Shown in pieces: positions 1 through 8,649 of a stretch of 64,000 nt of DNA (position 1 is its first letter; every line of letters begins with the position of its first letter). The DNA lies in the NCBI RefSeq assembly GCF_013912375.1, contig NZ_JACETV010000004.1:496001-560000 (forward strand), given 5' to 3'. Made by a program: the position numbers and the translations under genes. This DNA is from Emticicia sp. BO119. GTDB lineage: Bacteria; Bacteroidota; Bacteroidia; Cytophagales; Spirosomataceae. The notes beneath the pieces are model-generated. The model was not told the origin of the DNA, ran no database searches, and saw only the letters and a program-made list of their open reading frames with translations.

Positions 1-45
1 TCCCATATTAGCAATATATAAATTCTTTTTCTAAAAAGATTACGC

Positions 46-76
46 TTTGGTTTTAACAAAAAAACTTGTAATTTTG
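46..76 (+). promoter_or_regulatory. Bacteroidota-type promoter of tsf
   Basis: TTTG at 46-49, a 19-bp spacer, and TAATTTTG at 69-76 match the phylum consensus TTTG-N19-21-TAnnTTTG. The leader that follows has a 7-bp hairpin (AATCAAT at 114-120 with ATTGATT at 127-133) before the ATG at 170. tsf can therefore be transcribed from its own promoter, whatever lies upstream of the window. Confidence 0.65.
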
Positions 77-169
77 CACCCCGAATAGAAGCCCTTAGCG
101 GTTTTTTATCAAAAATCAATGTTTTGATTGATTAAATCTTTTTAGAAACTCTTTATATTTTATAAAAAC

Positions 170-1000
170 ATGAATATTACAGCAGCAGATGTAAATAAAC
201 TCCGTCAGATGACCGGAGCAGGTATGATGGACTGCAAAAAAGCTTTAACAGAAGCTGAAGGCGATTTCGAAAAAGCCGTAGAGATTCTTCGTAAAGCAGG
301 TCAGAAAGTAGCAGCTAAACGTGCTGACAACGAGACCAAAGAAGGTATTGTATTAACAAATGTAAGCGAAGACGGCAAAACCGCTACTATATTAGCACTT
401 GCTTGTGAAACTGAACCAGTTTCTAAAGTAGAGGCTTTCCGTACATTAGCCGATGATATTCTTGCGGCTGGTGTGGCTAACAACATAAAAGATAAAGAAA
501 CTTTATTGGCTTTTGCTTTAGCAGACGGCCGTACAGTTGCCGAAAGCATTACTGAACTGGTAGGTAAAATCGGTGAGAAATTAGTAATTACTGATTATGC
601 GCAAGTAGAAGCAGACCAGGTTGTTTCTTATAACCACTCAACTGGTAAATTGGGTGTATTAGTAGCATTTGGCAATACTCAAGGTAACGATGTAACAGAA
701 GTTGGTAAAGATATTGCCATGCAAATTGCTGCTATGAAACCAGTAGGTCTGGATAAGGATGATGTAGACCCTGCGATTGTTCAAAAAGAAATTGAAATCG
801 GTATGGATATCGCTCGTCAGGAAGGTAAACCAGAAGCAATGTTAGAGAAAATTGCGATGGGTAAATTGGGTAAATTCTACAAAGAAAATACTTTGTTGAA
901 CCAGGAGTTTGTAAAAGATAACTCTATCAATATTGCTCAATTACTTGAAAATACACAAAAAGGTTTGAAAGTTACATCATTCAAACGTGTACAAATCTAA
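170..1000 (+). CDS. tsf: Elongation factor Ts
   Basis: EF-Ts, the cytoplasmic guanine nucleotide exchange factor that recycles EF-Tu. The N-terminal domain is clear: the protein opens with a UBA-like segment containing LRQMTGAGMMDCKKAL, followed by AEGDFEKAVEILRK. The core ends with IAMGKLGKFYKENTLLNQ, the typical EF-Ts signature. At 276 aa the length is normal. In many bacteria tsf follows rpsB; here a good promoter sits only about 100 bp upstream, so any rpsB would be before base 1. A strong terminator follows at 1039. Identification is secure. Confidence 0.97.
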   Translation: MNITAADVNKLRQMTGAGMMDCKKALTEAEGDFEKAVEILRKAGQKVAAKRADNETKEGIVLTNVSEDGKTATILALACETEPVSKVEAFRTLADDILAAGVANNIKDKETLLAFALADGRTVAESITELVGKIGEKLVITDYAQVEADQVVSYNHSTGKLGVLVAFGNTQGNDVTEVGKDIAMQIAAMKPVGLDKDDVDPAIVQKEIEIGMDIARQEGKPEAMLEKIAMGKLGKFYKENTLLNQEFVKDNSINIAQLLENTQKGLKVTSFKRVQI

Positions 1001-1038
1001 TTTGTCGCACGATTTTGATTCGGTGTTTAAGTAAAATT

Positions 1039-1067
1039 AGCCCCTCTCTCATGAGGGGCTTTCTTTT
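1039..1067. terminator. Intrinsic terminator after tsf
   Basis: AGCCCCTC (1039-1046) pairs with GAGGGGCT (1053-1060) around a 6-base loop, followed by TTCTTTTT. It lies between the ends of tsf and the convergent barrel gene. Confidence 0.85.
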
Positions 1068-1756
1068 TATTCGCGATACCCGATTGGGAATGAAAAACCT
1101 GCCGAAACACCTACCGTCCGATTACGAACAGGCAATTCTAATAAAGAAATATCTAATACTCTTGAAAACCCATGTTGGTAGCGGCCTTCAATGAATATAT
1201 TCCCATTACCAACTGGAACTTCAAAACCCAAAGCTCCAACGCCACTTAGTTCAAAACGATGGAAGTAATCTGTGCCGATAGATGGTTTTAGTGGAAAAAG
1301 ACCAAGTACCCGAATGATTGCTTTAGCATCGGTCATATACCCGACAGACGGACCAATAATTAAATACCCATGCGGTAGCGAAGGGTCGCCTAATTTAAGT
1401 TTAGCTAAAACAGGTAGTTCGATATAATTGGTTTTAAAGGCTAAGGTTCCGCCGATAGGAATATCTACTCCCAGAAATTCTGTCCCACTCATATTTAGCG
1501 ATTCTTTCACCAGAAAACCTTTCTGGGTATAGGCAAATTCAGGTCTGATAGAAAACTGTTCAGTAATCGGAAATTCAGCAAAAAACGCGGCTCCGCCTGA
1601 AGGCATGAGCCTGAAAGTAGGCGTAATGTTTTCGATTAAGTCGAATTTAGTCATGGTCGACCAGTTAGCTCCGCCTCGTGCACCTATCTGTATAGTTTGG
1701 CCGAATGATAAGTGAGCAATTAGCAACAATGCAAGTGTTTTGAAAATGGTTCTCAT
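1067..1756 (-). CDS. Outer-membrane beta-barrel protein (PorT/OMP_b-brl type)
   Basis: A 229-aa protein with a Sec signal peptide (about residues 1-19, ending SFGQ) and a mature region of alternating polar/hydrophobic strands. Recurrent pieces such as QIGARGGANWSTM, FSIRPEFAYTQKGFLV and YLIIGPSVGYM are typical of the small outer-membrane barrels grouped as PorT-like or OMP_b-brl_2 in Bacteroidota. It probably sits in the outer membrane as an 8-10-strand barrel. The C-terminus ends in a hydrophobic strand (VGVSAGFSFPIGYRE). No specific substrate or partner can be inferred. It is monocistronic, convergent with tsf. Confidence 0.75.
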   Translation of the reverse strand: MRTIFKTLALLLIAHLSFGQTIQIGARGGANWSTMTKFDLIENITPTFRLMPSGGAAFFAEFPITEQFSIRPEFAYTQKGFLVKESLNMSGTEFLGVDIPIGGTLAFKTNYIELPVLAKLKLGDPSLPHGYLIIGPSVGYMTDAKAIIRVLGLFPLKPSIGTDYFHRFELSGVGALGFEVPVGNGNIFIEGRYQHGFSRVLDISLLELPVRNRTVGVSAGFSFPIGYRE

Positions 1757-1900
1757 TTTTAATTCAGGTTTTATAAATTTGTGTAAAAAATGAGTATTGG
1801 TCTTGCAATAGGCAGATATTTTTAAATGAAAATAATGATTGTGTAAGCAAGATGTCGTTTAGACTGGCAGCGTTGCAGAATTGTTGTTAACGAAAAGTTA

Positions 1901-3253
1901 ATGAAATTACCGGAAGCATTTTCGCTGCAAATGCAGCACATTTTAGGAGAAGAATACCGGGCTTTTGTAGAAAGTCTGGCCGAACCGACACCTGTTACTA
2001 TCAGACTGAATAACAGGAAAAAGACCTCAGAACCCGTTATAACAAATGGTAATGTTTTGTGGCACCGGAATGCCCATTACCTGGCGGAAAGACCAGTTTT
2101 TACGCTCGACCCAGCATTTCATGCCGGAGCCTATTATGTACAGGAGGCATCTTCAATGTTTGTAGCAGAGGCCATCAGACAGACAGTTGATACTTCGAAA
2201 TCGCTCAGAGTAATGGACTTGTGCGCTGCTCCAGGGGGTAAAAGCACCTTATTGGCATCCTTATTAAATAATAATAGCCTGTTAGTTGCCAACGAGGTAA
2301 TTAAAAGCAGAATAGGTGTATTAAAAGAGAATCTGGAAAAATGGGGATTCCCGAATTATATAGTGAGTAATCATGACCCAGAGGAAATGATTGATTTAGA
2401 GGGTTTCTTTGATGTAGTCTTGACTGATGCCCCATGCTCAGGAGAAGGGCTTTTCAGAAAAGACCCCGATGCCATGAACGAATGGTCAGAGAATAGTGTG
2501 CAATTATGCAGTGCCCGTCAGAAAAGAATTTTGCAGGCAGCAGCTATGCTGGTTGCTCCGGGAGGAATTCTGTGCTATTCTACCTGTACTTATAATGAAA
2601 AGGAGAATGAATTAAATGCCCAATGGCTGACACAGGTAGCAGATTTTGAGCATATAAAATTACAAATACCTGCCGATTGGGGAATTGTAGAAAAGAAATA
2701 TGGCTATCAGTTTTTCCCGCATAAAGTACGTGGAGAAGGCTTTTATATATCAGTTTTCAGAAAAACCAGAGGAGAGAAACAGGAGGCAAGAGGAAAAATT
2801 AAGTTAAACCGATTACCTCAAAAAAAAATAGACGTACTGAAAGAATGGTTAGAAATACCTAATGCCTTTGAATACTATGAAAAACCTGATGGACAGATAG
2901 TAGCTATTCCGGCTAATTTAAGTAATGAGTATTCGGTAATTTTTAGAGCATTACATAAGCGTTCCTCAGGCTTAGAAATCGGACAGTTCAAAGGCACTGA
3001 TTTTATTCCAAGCCATGATTTAGCTTTAAGCACTGTTATAGCTAAAGATTTGCCAGCAGTTGAACTCTCAAAAGAAGATGCCTTGAAATTTCTTAAAAAA
3101 GAAAATCTGGGTGTTGATTTATCCCATCAACCAAAAGGCTGGCTATTGGCTCATTACCAAGGCTTAAACTTAGGGTTTATGAAATTGATAGGCGATAGAA
3201 TCAATAATTATCTACCTAAAGAATGGCGTATCAGGATGGAGATACCGGAGTAG
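1901..3253 (+). CDS. rsmF: 16S rRNA (cytosine-C5) methyltransferase, RsmF/NOL1 family
   Basis: SAM-dependent m5C RNA methyltransferase of the NOL1/NOP2/Sun family. The SAM-binding motif DLCAAPGGKST lies near residue 107. TDAPCSGEGLF near 175 holds the Cys of motif IV (product release), and CYSTCTYNEKENE near 225 holds the catalytic Cys of motif VI. The C-terminal ~150 residues match the RsmF-type extension (pre-PUA/PUA-like; HKVRGEGFY begins it), so RsmF (16S m5C1407) is a better call than RsmB, which would carry an N-terminal NusB-like domain. 450 aa is a usual length. The ATG at 1901 follows an A-rich leader. Confidence 0.88.
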   Translation: MKLPEAFSLQMQHILGEEYRAFVESLAEPTPVTIRLNNRKKTSEPVITNGNVLWHRNAHYLAERPVFTLDPAFHAGAYYVQEASSMFVAEAIRQTVDTSKSLRVMDLCAAPGGKSTLLASLLNNNSLLVANEVIKSRIGVLKENLEKWGFPNYIVSNHDPEEMIDLEGFFDVVLTDAPCSGEGLFRKDPDAMNEWSENSVQLCSARQKRILQAAAMLVAPGGILCYSTCTYNEKENELNAQWLTQVADFEHIKLQIPADWGIVEKKYGYQFFPHKVRGEGFYISVFRKTRGEKQEARGKIKLNRLPQKKIDVLKEWLEIPNAFEYYEKPDGQIVAIPANLSNEYSVIFRALHKRSSGLEIGQFKGTDFIPSHDLALSTVIAKDLPAVELSKEDALKFLKKENLGVDLSHQPKGWLLAHYQGLNLGFMKLIGDRINNYLPKEWRIRMEIPE

Positions 3254-3285
3254 GGATGATTTTTTGTGTAATTACTTAGTGCTTT

Positions 3286-3335
3286 CAATTCTTAGGATAA
3301 TGCCTTTGAGCGGCCGCCGCACGGTCGAAAGCACA
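3286..3335. repeat. G+C-rich inverted repeat in intergenic region
   Basis: The space between rsmF and the GNAT gene holds TGCTTTC...GAAAGCA flanking a compact GCGGCCGCCGC core, which is much richer in G+C than the surroundings. It could be a weak hairpin or a repeat remnant. No T-run follows it on either strand. Confidence 0.35.
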
Positions 3336-3368
3336 TGACTACCAAGTATAAATGAGCATAAGTTAAAT

Positions 3369-3881
3369 CTATCTTATATACTTCTTCATCACAAAATCTG
3401 TCTGCACATCATCGCCTAATGTAAAAGTATGTTCTCCGAATCGTACATAACCCATCTTTTCATAAAATTTTATGGCATTGGGGTTATGTTCCCAAACACC
3501 TAACCATATTATCTCAAAGCCTTGCTCTTTTGCCCAATCCGTACAAAAATCAATTAGTTTTCTGCCTGATTGTTGTCCGTGAAAAGCTTTCAATACATAA
3601 ATCCGCTCTATTTCTACTACTTTTTTTTCGGTCAATCCTTTCGTTGAATGATTCTTCACAAGCTTAACAAAAGCTATCAATTCACCCTCATTTTCACAAA
3701 CAACATATTGATTGGCTGAGTCATGCAATTCTGTTTCTATTTGTTGTAGTGTGAAATTTTTAGCTACGTGTCTATCCATATTTTCGGGTGTATTGTAGGT
3801 AGTATAAGTATCCCGGAAGGTAATTTCTGACAGTTCGCGCAGGCGAGGTGCATCGGCTGGAGTAGCAAGTCTGATTAGCAT
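3369..3881 (-). CDS. GNAT family N-acetyltransferase
   Basis: A 170-aa GNAT acetyltransferase using acetyl-CoA. The fold starts MLIRLATPADAPRLREL. The acetyl-CoA loop region is IYVLKAFHGQQSGRKLIDFC, followed by the beta-5/alpha-4 signature GFEIIWLGVWEHNPNA and IKFYEKMGYVRFGEH. The frame is open 51 bases further upstream, but the upstream residues (MLQSLIYLLF...) do not fit the family, so the ATG at 3881 is preferred. The sequence resembles spermidine/spermine-type or general amino-group GNATs (ITFRDTYTTYNTPENMDRHV). The substrate is unknown. It is convergent with rsmF and divergent from the NagX-like gene. Confidence 0.8.
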   Translation of the reverse strand: MLIRLATPADAPRLRELSEITFRDTYTTYNTPENMDRHVAKNFTLQQIETELHDSANQYVVCENEGELIAFVKLVKNHSTKGLTEKKVVEIERIYVLKAFHGQQSGRKLIDFCTDWAKEQGFEIIWLGVWEHNPNAIKFYEKMGYVRFGEHTFTLGDDVQTDFVMKKYIR

Positions 3882-4090
3882 GGGTAAATAATAGTTTTCT
3901 ACAAATAAAAGATATATTAGACTTTGAAGCAAGACTCAAAAAAATGAGAATAGATTTAAAACGTTTGCATTCAACACTTCAAAATGAGCAGTTATTAATC
4001 TAAGAATATAGTAGTCATAAATATCTTTTTTAATGTATAAGAATTTAGTAAAATGTGTACATTTAAGTTTTAAACCTAAGCCCTAAAAAA

Positions 4091-5200
4091 ATGAGTGAAA
4101 GCTCCTCTTCACAAAGACTCTATTCGTTAGATGCACTACGAGGTTTTGATATGTTCTGGATAATGGGTGCAGAAGATTTTTTCCATGAATTAGCTGAAGC
4201 TACTAATCACCCGGCAACTACCTGGATAGCTACCCAACTCTCGCACGTAGATTGGAATGGCTTTCGTTTTTATGACCTTATTTTTCCGCTATTCCTGTTT
4301 ATGTCTGGCGTATCTACCCCTTATTCTGTCGGCCGTGATTTAGAAAAAGGAACGGATAAATCCAAATTATTAATGCGCGTAGTGAAACGTGGGCTTATCC
4401 TGGTACTATTCGGGATTATCTATAATAATGGCTTACACATTAAGCCATTGGCAGAGGTGCGTTTCCCAAGTGTATTAGGACGTATAGGGATAGCGTATAT
4501 GTTTGCTTCTATCATTTATTTATATGCCAGTCAAAGATTCCAGTATATCTGGTTTGCGGTAGTATTGATTGGCTATTGGCTATTATTAAAATTTACTTCT
4601 GCACCGGGTTTTCCCATGGGAGATTTAACTATGGAAGGCAACTTCGCCTCCTGGATTGACAGAAGTATTCTTCCAGGGCACTTACACAGAGATATTCACG
4701 ACCCTGAGGGATTGGTATCAGCTATTCCAGCTATCGGAACAGGTTTGTTAGGGATTTTTGCAGGCAATTTCCTGAAAAACAATCCAATGGATAAAGCCCG
4801 TAAAGCACCATCATTAGCACTTGCCGGGGTGGTTTGTCTGATAATCGGCGGTTTCTGGGATTTATTCTTTCCAATTAATAAGAACCTCTGGTCGAGTTCA
4901 TTCGTACTCTATGTGGGAGGCTGTAGTTTATTGCTTTTAGCTATTTTCTATTATGTAATTGATGTATTGGGTTTCCGACGTTGGGCATATTTCTTCATGA
5001 TTATTGGTACAAACTCTATTTTGATTTATATGTCAGGGAGATTCATTAACTGGTATTATACTTCTAAGGGCTTATTTCAATGGTTGGGGGATATTATGGG
5101 AGAAAATTATTATGGCGTAGTGATTGCCGCAGGGGTAATTGCTGCTAAATGGTTATTTTTGAAGTTTATGTATGATAAGAAGGTGTTTTTGAGGGTGTAG
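4091..5200 (+). CDS. NagX/HGSNAT-like acyltransferase-family membrane protein (DUF5009)
   Basis: A polytopic inner-membrane protein (369 aa, about 10 hydrophobic segments) opening with RLYSLDALRGFDMFWIMG, the signature of the YeiB/DUF5009/heparan-alpha-glucosaminide N-acetyltransferase group. In Bacteroidota and Proteobacteria such proteins (NagX) often lie with N-acetylglucosamine genes, and a transport or transmembrane acetyl-transfer role has been proposed. Here there are no amino-sugar genes beside it. HVDWNGFRFYDLIFPLFLFM holds the conserved H-D-W and F-D-L-I-F-P cluster of the family. It is a single-gene unit closed by a strong bidirectional terminator at 5217. Confidence 0.8.
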   Translation: MSESSSSQRLYSLDALRGFDMFWIMGAEDFFHELAEATNHPATTWIATQLSHVDWNGFRFYDLIFPLFLFMSGVSTPYSVGRDLEKGTDKSKLLMRVVKRGLILVLFGIIYNNGLHIKPLAEVRFPSVLGRIGIAYMFASIIYLYASQRFQYIWFAVVLIGYWLLLKFTSAPGFPMGDLTMEGNFASWIDRSILPGHLHRDIHDPEGLVSAIPAIGTGLLGIFAGNFLKNNPMDKARKAPSLALAGVVCLIIGGFWDLFFPINKNLWSSSFVLYVGGCSLLLLAIFYYVIDVLGFRRWAYFFMIIGTNSILIYMSGRFINWYYTSKGLFQWLGDIMGENYYGVVIAAGVIAAKWLFLKFMYDKKVFLRV

Positions 5201-5216
5201 AAGTGTTTATTTATTC

Positions 5217-5250
5217 AAAAGCGCTCAATGCTTCATTGAGCGCTTTTATC
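5217..5250. terminator. Bidirectional intrinsic terminator
   Basis: A perfect 14-bp stem (5217-5230 with 5234-5247) around a 3-base loop, starting AAAA and ending TTTT, between two convergent genes. It should stop transcription from both sides. Confidence 0.9.
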
Positions 5251-5282
5251 ATTTTATAGATTTAAAAAATCGAAATATAATG

Positions 5283-6593
5283 CTACACCCTCTTCAGCAC
5301 AGTTGCCAGTAAAAAACTCCCAATTAATATAGCAAAAAAGACAAGTGCCAGCATAGGATTATAAATAATCATTGCCAGCAAGGCAATAGAAGCAATCACT
5401 AAAGCTACAATCGGAGAAAGCGGATACAATGGCACATGGAAAGGTCTGTTTAACTCAGGTTCTTTTTTTCGTAAAACTAATAGAGAAACAACCGAAAAAA
5501 TATACATAGTTAAAGCACCAAAAGCCGAAAGAATGATTATGTCGGCAGTAGAATTACTCAACAAGGCTGCTATTCCTAAGACCATATTCAGTAATAAAGC
5601 ATTGGCTGGAGTTTTGAATTTTGGATGAACCTTGCCTAAAAATTCAGGGGCGTTACCCACACGCCCGAACTCAAAAGTTGAACGTCCGGCAGCTAACACC
5701 AGACCATGAAAAGAGGCAATCAATCCACACGTACCAATGCCAACAATTATCTGGTAAATCACACTGCTATTACCTATTACTTTACCCATAGCCATTGGTA
5801 GTGGTGAGTCAGAAGTACTTCCGTCAGCCTTGAAAACAATCCCTTCCCAACCATTTACGCCTACTGCTGCAAGAAAAGTAAATAGACAAAGTATAACCAG
5901 GGTAGTCATGGCAGAGCCAAAACCCCAGGTAATGTCTTTTTGTGGATGCACCGATTCTTCGGCTACATTGGCCAGCCCTTCAATGCCTAAGAAAAACCAG
6001 ATAGCAAAAGGCAAAGCCGCAAAAGCCCCAGCCCAACCATTAGGTAATGGATTAATGCTCAGGTTTTTTACTTCAAAATCAGGGAATACGACTATCCAGA
6101 AAATAATCATACCCAAGACTGCCAGCACAGTAATTACCAGTTCGAACGTAGAGGCTAAATGAGTACCTAATACATTTAATAAAGTAAAGAGTAGATAAGC
6201 TGTAATGGCAATAGCCGTGACTGAAAATTGAGGAAAAATAACATTGAAATAAGAACCGATACCTACAGCAATGGCCGGAGGGGCAAAAAGGAACTCAATA
6301 TTCTGAGACATACCTGCCAGAAATCCCCATTTTTTGCCCAATGCCCGATTGGCATAATCAAAAGCACCGCCTGCTTTCGGGATAGCACAAGCCAGTTCGG
6401 CGTAGCTTAACGAAAAGGTGATATATAAAATAACTACTACTATGGTGGCAATAGCCATACCCAGTGTGCCGCCCTTTTCGAGCCCTAAATTCCAGCCAAA
6501 ATACATGCCTGAAATAACGTAACCTACCCCTAAACCCCACAATAAGGTAGGCGTGAGGCTTTTCTGTAATTTTTCTTCTTGTGATTGTGCCAT
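5283..6593 (-). CDS. APC-family permease, ethanolamine permease type
   Basis: A 436-aa amino acid/polyamine/organocation (APC) transporter with about 12 membrane segments. The N-terminal region LLWGLGVGYVISGMYFGWNLG, the PKAGGAFDYANRALG helix and FFLGIEGLANVAEE match the ethanolamine permease (EutP/Eat) branch rather than general amino-acid permeases. Transport of ethanolamine or a related amine by cation symport is inferred. No eutBC ammonia-lyase or other eut gene is visible nearby. An ATG in another frame upstream (6636) is an overlapping shadow. It is monocistronic between two opposite-strand genes. Confidence 0.72.
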   Translation of the reverse strand: MAQSQEEKLQKSLTPTLLWGLGVGYVISGMYFGWNLGLEKGGTLGMAIATIVVVILYITFSLSYAELACAIPKAGGAFDYANRALGKKWGFLAGMSQNIEFLFAPPAIAVGIGSYFNVIFPQFSVTAIAITAYLLFTLLNVLGTHLASTFELVITVLAVLGMIIFWIVVFPDFEVKNLSINPLPNGWAGAFAALPFAIWFFLGIEGLANVAEESVHPQKDITWGFGSAMTTLVILCLFTFLAAVGVNGWEGIVFKADGSTSDSPLPMAMGKVIGNSSVIYQIIVGIGTCGLIASFHGLVLAAGRSTFEFGRVGNAPEFLGKVHPKFKTPANALLLNMVLGIAALLSNSTADIIILSAFGALTMYIFSVVSLLVLRKKEPELNRPFHVPLYPLSPIVALVIASIALLAMIIYNPMLALVFFAILIGSFLLATVLKRV

Positions 6594-6654
6594 GTGTAAA
6601 TTTATTAAATCTACTGGATAAATAAAATTTAGGCATTTAAAAAATACAATTTAT

Positions 6655-6686
6655 TTTGGCAGTTTGGATTCATGAACTTAAATTTG
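6655..6686 (+). promoter_or_regulatory. Consensus promoter of the 78-aa lipoprotein gene
   Basis: TTTG at 6655-6658, a 20-bp spacer and TAAATTTG at 6679-6686 match the Bacteroidota sigma consensus exactly. The predicted start of transcription is about 20-25 bases before the ATG at 6715. Confidence 0.75.
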
Positions 6687-6714
6687 TGCAAATTTAAAGA
6701 ACATCATTTTTAAC

Positions 6715-6951
6715 ATGAGAAAGTTAAGCGTGTTAGTATTTGCAGTAGTTGCAGTTTCATTAACTTCATGCAAGTATCAGAATAATAATAATATAGAGCA
6801 AAAAGATGTCCGCAAAGGAGATGAGTGGGTTTATGGTGTAAGCCCCGATTCTGCGGCGAGACAATTAAAGAATAAATATACGGCCAAACCAGAACTTGAG
6901 GCGGAAGCAAACAAGATTCGTGAAAAGTTGTATGGGAAAACCGGAGCTTAA
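6715..6951 (+). CDS. Small lipoprotein of unknown function
   Basis: A 78-aa protein with a short positively charged start (MRKLS), a hydrophobic core and a lipobox ending LTSC, so Cys19 is the probable lipidated residue. The mature part is short, hydrophilic and likely helical (SAARQLKNKYTAKPELEAEANKIREKLYG), with an Asn stretch just after the Cys. I do not recognise a family. A perfect consensus promoter and a long terminator hairpin frame it exactly, which argues that it is a real, well-expressed gene despite its size. Confidence 0.8.
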   Translation: MRKLSVLVFAVVAVSLTSCKYQNNNNIEQKDVRKGDEWVYGVSPDSAARQLKNKYTAKPELEAEANKIREKLYGKTGA

Positions 6952-6964
6952 TTCATAGCTCATC

Positions 6965-7028
6965 AAATAGGCAAATTACAGTCATGATAGCATCTTAGCT
7001 ATTGCGTGCTTGTAATATGCCTATTTTT
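6965..7028 (+). terminator. Long terminator hairpin after the small lipoprotein gene
   Basis: The outer arms AAATAGGCAAATTAC (from 6965) and GTAATATGCCTATTT (to 7025) pair with one symmetric mismatch. An inner ATAGC/GCTAT stem sits in the loop. TTTATTTTT follows. Confidence 0.7.
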
Positions 7029-7066
7029 ATTTTTCACACTTTCGTAAATAAAACAAAAAACCCAAA

Positions 7067-8128
7067 ATGAACATAGCATTAGTAACAGGTTCGGCAGGTT
7101 TGATAGGTAGTGAATCGGTAGCCTTTTTTGCAGAAAAATTTGACTTGGTTATAGGTATTGATAATAATCTTCGCTCTTATTTCTTTGGTTCGGAAGCTTC
7201 AACAGATTGGAATCGTAATCGTCTGGAAGAAAAATTCAGCAATTACAAGCACTACAACGCAGATATTCGTTCAGAAGAACAAATCGGTAAGATATTTCAG
7301 GAATACGGTAATGATATTAAACTGATTGTACATACAGCTGCTCAACCAAGCCACGATTGGGCTGCCCGTGAGCCTTTTACTGATTTTACAGTAAATGCCA
7401 ATGGTACCTTAGTAATGCTTGAAATGACCCGTCTGCATTGTCCTGATGCCGTATTTATCTTTACTTCTACTAATAAAGTATATGGTGATACGCCAAACTA
7501 CTTACCATTGGTAGAATTAGAAACCCGTTGGGAAATTGACCAGACTCACCCTTATTACAAAAATGGTATTGATGAATTGATGTCAATCGACCACTCGAAA
7601 CACTCTATCTTTGGAGCCTCGAAAGTAGCGGCCGATGTGATGGTACAGGAGTATGGTCGTTACTTTGGCATGAAAACGGCAGTTTTCCGTGGAGGTTGTT
7701 TAACTGGCCCTAATCACTCAGGTGCACAGCTACATGGTTTCTTAGCTTATTTAATGAAATGCGCCATTACCGGAAATCACTATACTATCTTCGGATACAA
7801 AGGCAAACAGGTACGTGACAATATCCATAGCTGGGATTTAGTGAATATGTTCTGGCATTTTTATAACGCCCCTCGTCCGGGTGAAGTATATAATGCAGGT
7901 GGTGGCCGTTTTGCTAACTGCTCAATGCAGGAAGGAATTGCGCTTTGTGAAGAAATCACCGGAAACAAAATGAGTTTCAGCTATGCAGAAGATAACCGTA
8001 GCGGAGACCATATCTGGTATATTTCTGACCTTACCAAGTTCAAAACTCACTACCCTGAATGGACCTGGAAATATGATTTGAAAGAAACATTAACACAGAT
8101 GTATGATAATATCAGTAAACGTGTTTAG
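7067..8128 (+). CDS. NAD-dependent sugar-nucleotide epimerase/dehydratase, CDP-paratose 2-epimerase-like
   Basis: An extended short-chain dehydrogenase (353 aa). The NAD-binding GSAGLIGSE motif is at residues 8-16. Overall similarity is to the CDP-paratose/tyvelose 2-epimerase (RfbE) branch: [44 protein letters not shown] and [13 protein letters not shown]. The canonical YxxxK is written here as FGASK (in [13 protein letters not shown]), that is Phe where Tyr is expected. It may be a subfamily trait. The gene stands alone, outside any visible LPS or capsule cluster, so the natural substrate is open. A strong terminator follows. Confidence 0.75.
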   Translation: MNIALVTGSAGLIGSESVAFFAEKFDLVIGIDNNLRSYFFGSEASTDWNRNRLEEKFSNYKHYNADIRSEEQIGKIFQEYGNDIKLIVHTAAQPSHDWAAREPFTDFTVNANGTLVMLEMTRLHCPDAVFIFTSTNKVYGDTPNYLPLVELETRWEIDQTHPYYKNGIDELMSIDHSKHSIFGASKVAADVMVQEYGRYFGMKTAVFRGGCLTGPNHSGAQLHGFLAYLMKCAITGNHYTIFGYKGKQVRDNIHSWDLVNMFWHFYNAPRPGEVYNAGGGRFANCSMQEGIALCEEITGNKMSFSYAEDNRSGDHIWYISDLTKFKTHYPEWTWKYDLKETLTQMYDNISKRV

Positions 8129-8146
8129 TACATAAGTTATAGAAAT

Positions 8147-8190
8147 AAAGAAAAAGGCTAAATCAATCAATTGATTTGGCCTTTTTCTTT
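8147..8190. terminator. Bidirectional terminator after the epimerase gene
   Basis: AAAGAAAAAGGC...AAATCAA pairs with TTGATTT...GGCCTTTTTCTTT around a TCAA loop. A-rich on one side and T-rich on the other, it suits both converging genes. Confidence 0.85.
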
Positions 8191-8199
8191 AAATGCGAG

Positions 8200-8220
8200 T
8201 TAAATCCCGTAGGGATTTAA
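8200..8220. repeat. REP-like short palindrome
   Basis: A perfect 9-bp stem (TTAAATCCC / GGGATTTAA) with a GTA loop lies between the terminator and the end of yiaA. No T-run follows it. No second copy was seen in the window. Confidence 0.45.
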
Positions 8221-8230
8221 TGCCGTTTTA

Positions 8231-8641
8231 CTAAGAATTTCTTTTCTCACTACCACTACCCTGAGTGCTATCTCTCGTATTCTTCTGCACGGCAATAGCG
8301 CCAAACAATGCCAATAAGAAAGCGAAAGCATAAAAGCCTTTTTCACTTGGTAATAAGGTGGCATTCCAGAGACCTACGGCCAGTAGCACTATACACAAGA
8401 TGGTAGAGAACCAGCTGATACCATAGTAAATATCAGTTACAGGAATACCCTCGAGGCGGTCTCTTACGCTCTTCTGAACAGATACAACCGAGAATAAACC
8501 GTACATTAATACTGCAAAATAATAGCCTTTTTCATTAAGCAGCATCTCTGAGCGCCATAGGCCAACCAGAAATCCGACCATTCCGGCTCCTAATGCTACC
8601 CAAGATGCCCCTACAAAGGCTGCTGATGGTTTTTGATACAT
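8231..8641 (-). CDS. yiaA: YiaA/YiaB-family inner-membrane protein
   Basis: A 136-aa protein made of two repeated halves. Each has two hydrophobic helices and the motif L-L-x-x-E/S-E-K-G-[FY]-Y followed by V-Q-K-[SN]-x-R-D: first [17 protein letters not shown]...VQKSVRD, then [19 protein letters not shown]...VQKNTRD. This is the YiaAB two-helix domain in duplicate, as in E. coli YiaA. It is an integral inner-membrane protein of unknown function. It lies 8 bases downstream of the TIGR02117-type gene on the same strand, so the two are probably co-transcribed. Confidence 0.85.
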   Translation of the reverse strand: MYQKPSAAFVGASWVALGAGMVGFLVGLWRSEMLLNEKGYYFAVLMYGLFSVVSVQKSVRDRLEGIPVTDIYYGISWFSTILCIVLLAVGLWNATLLPSEKGFYAFAFLLALFGAIAVQKNTRDSTQGSGSEKRNS

Positions 8642-8649
8642 ATTGTTAT

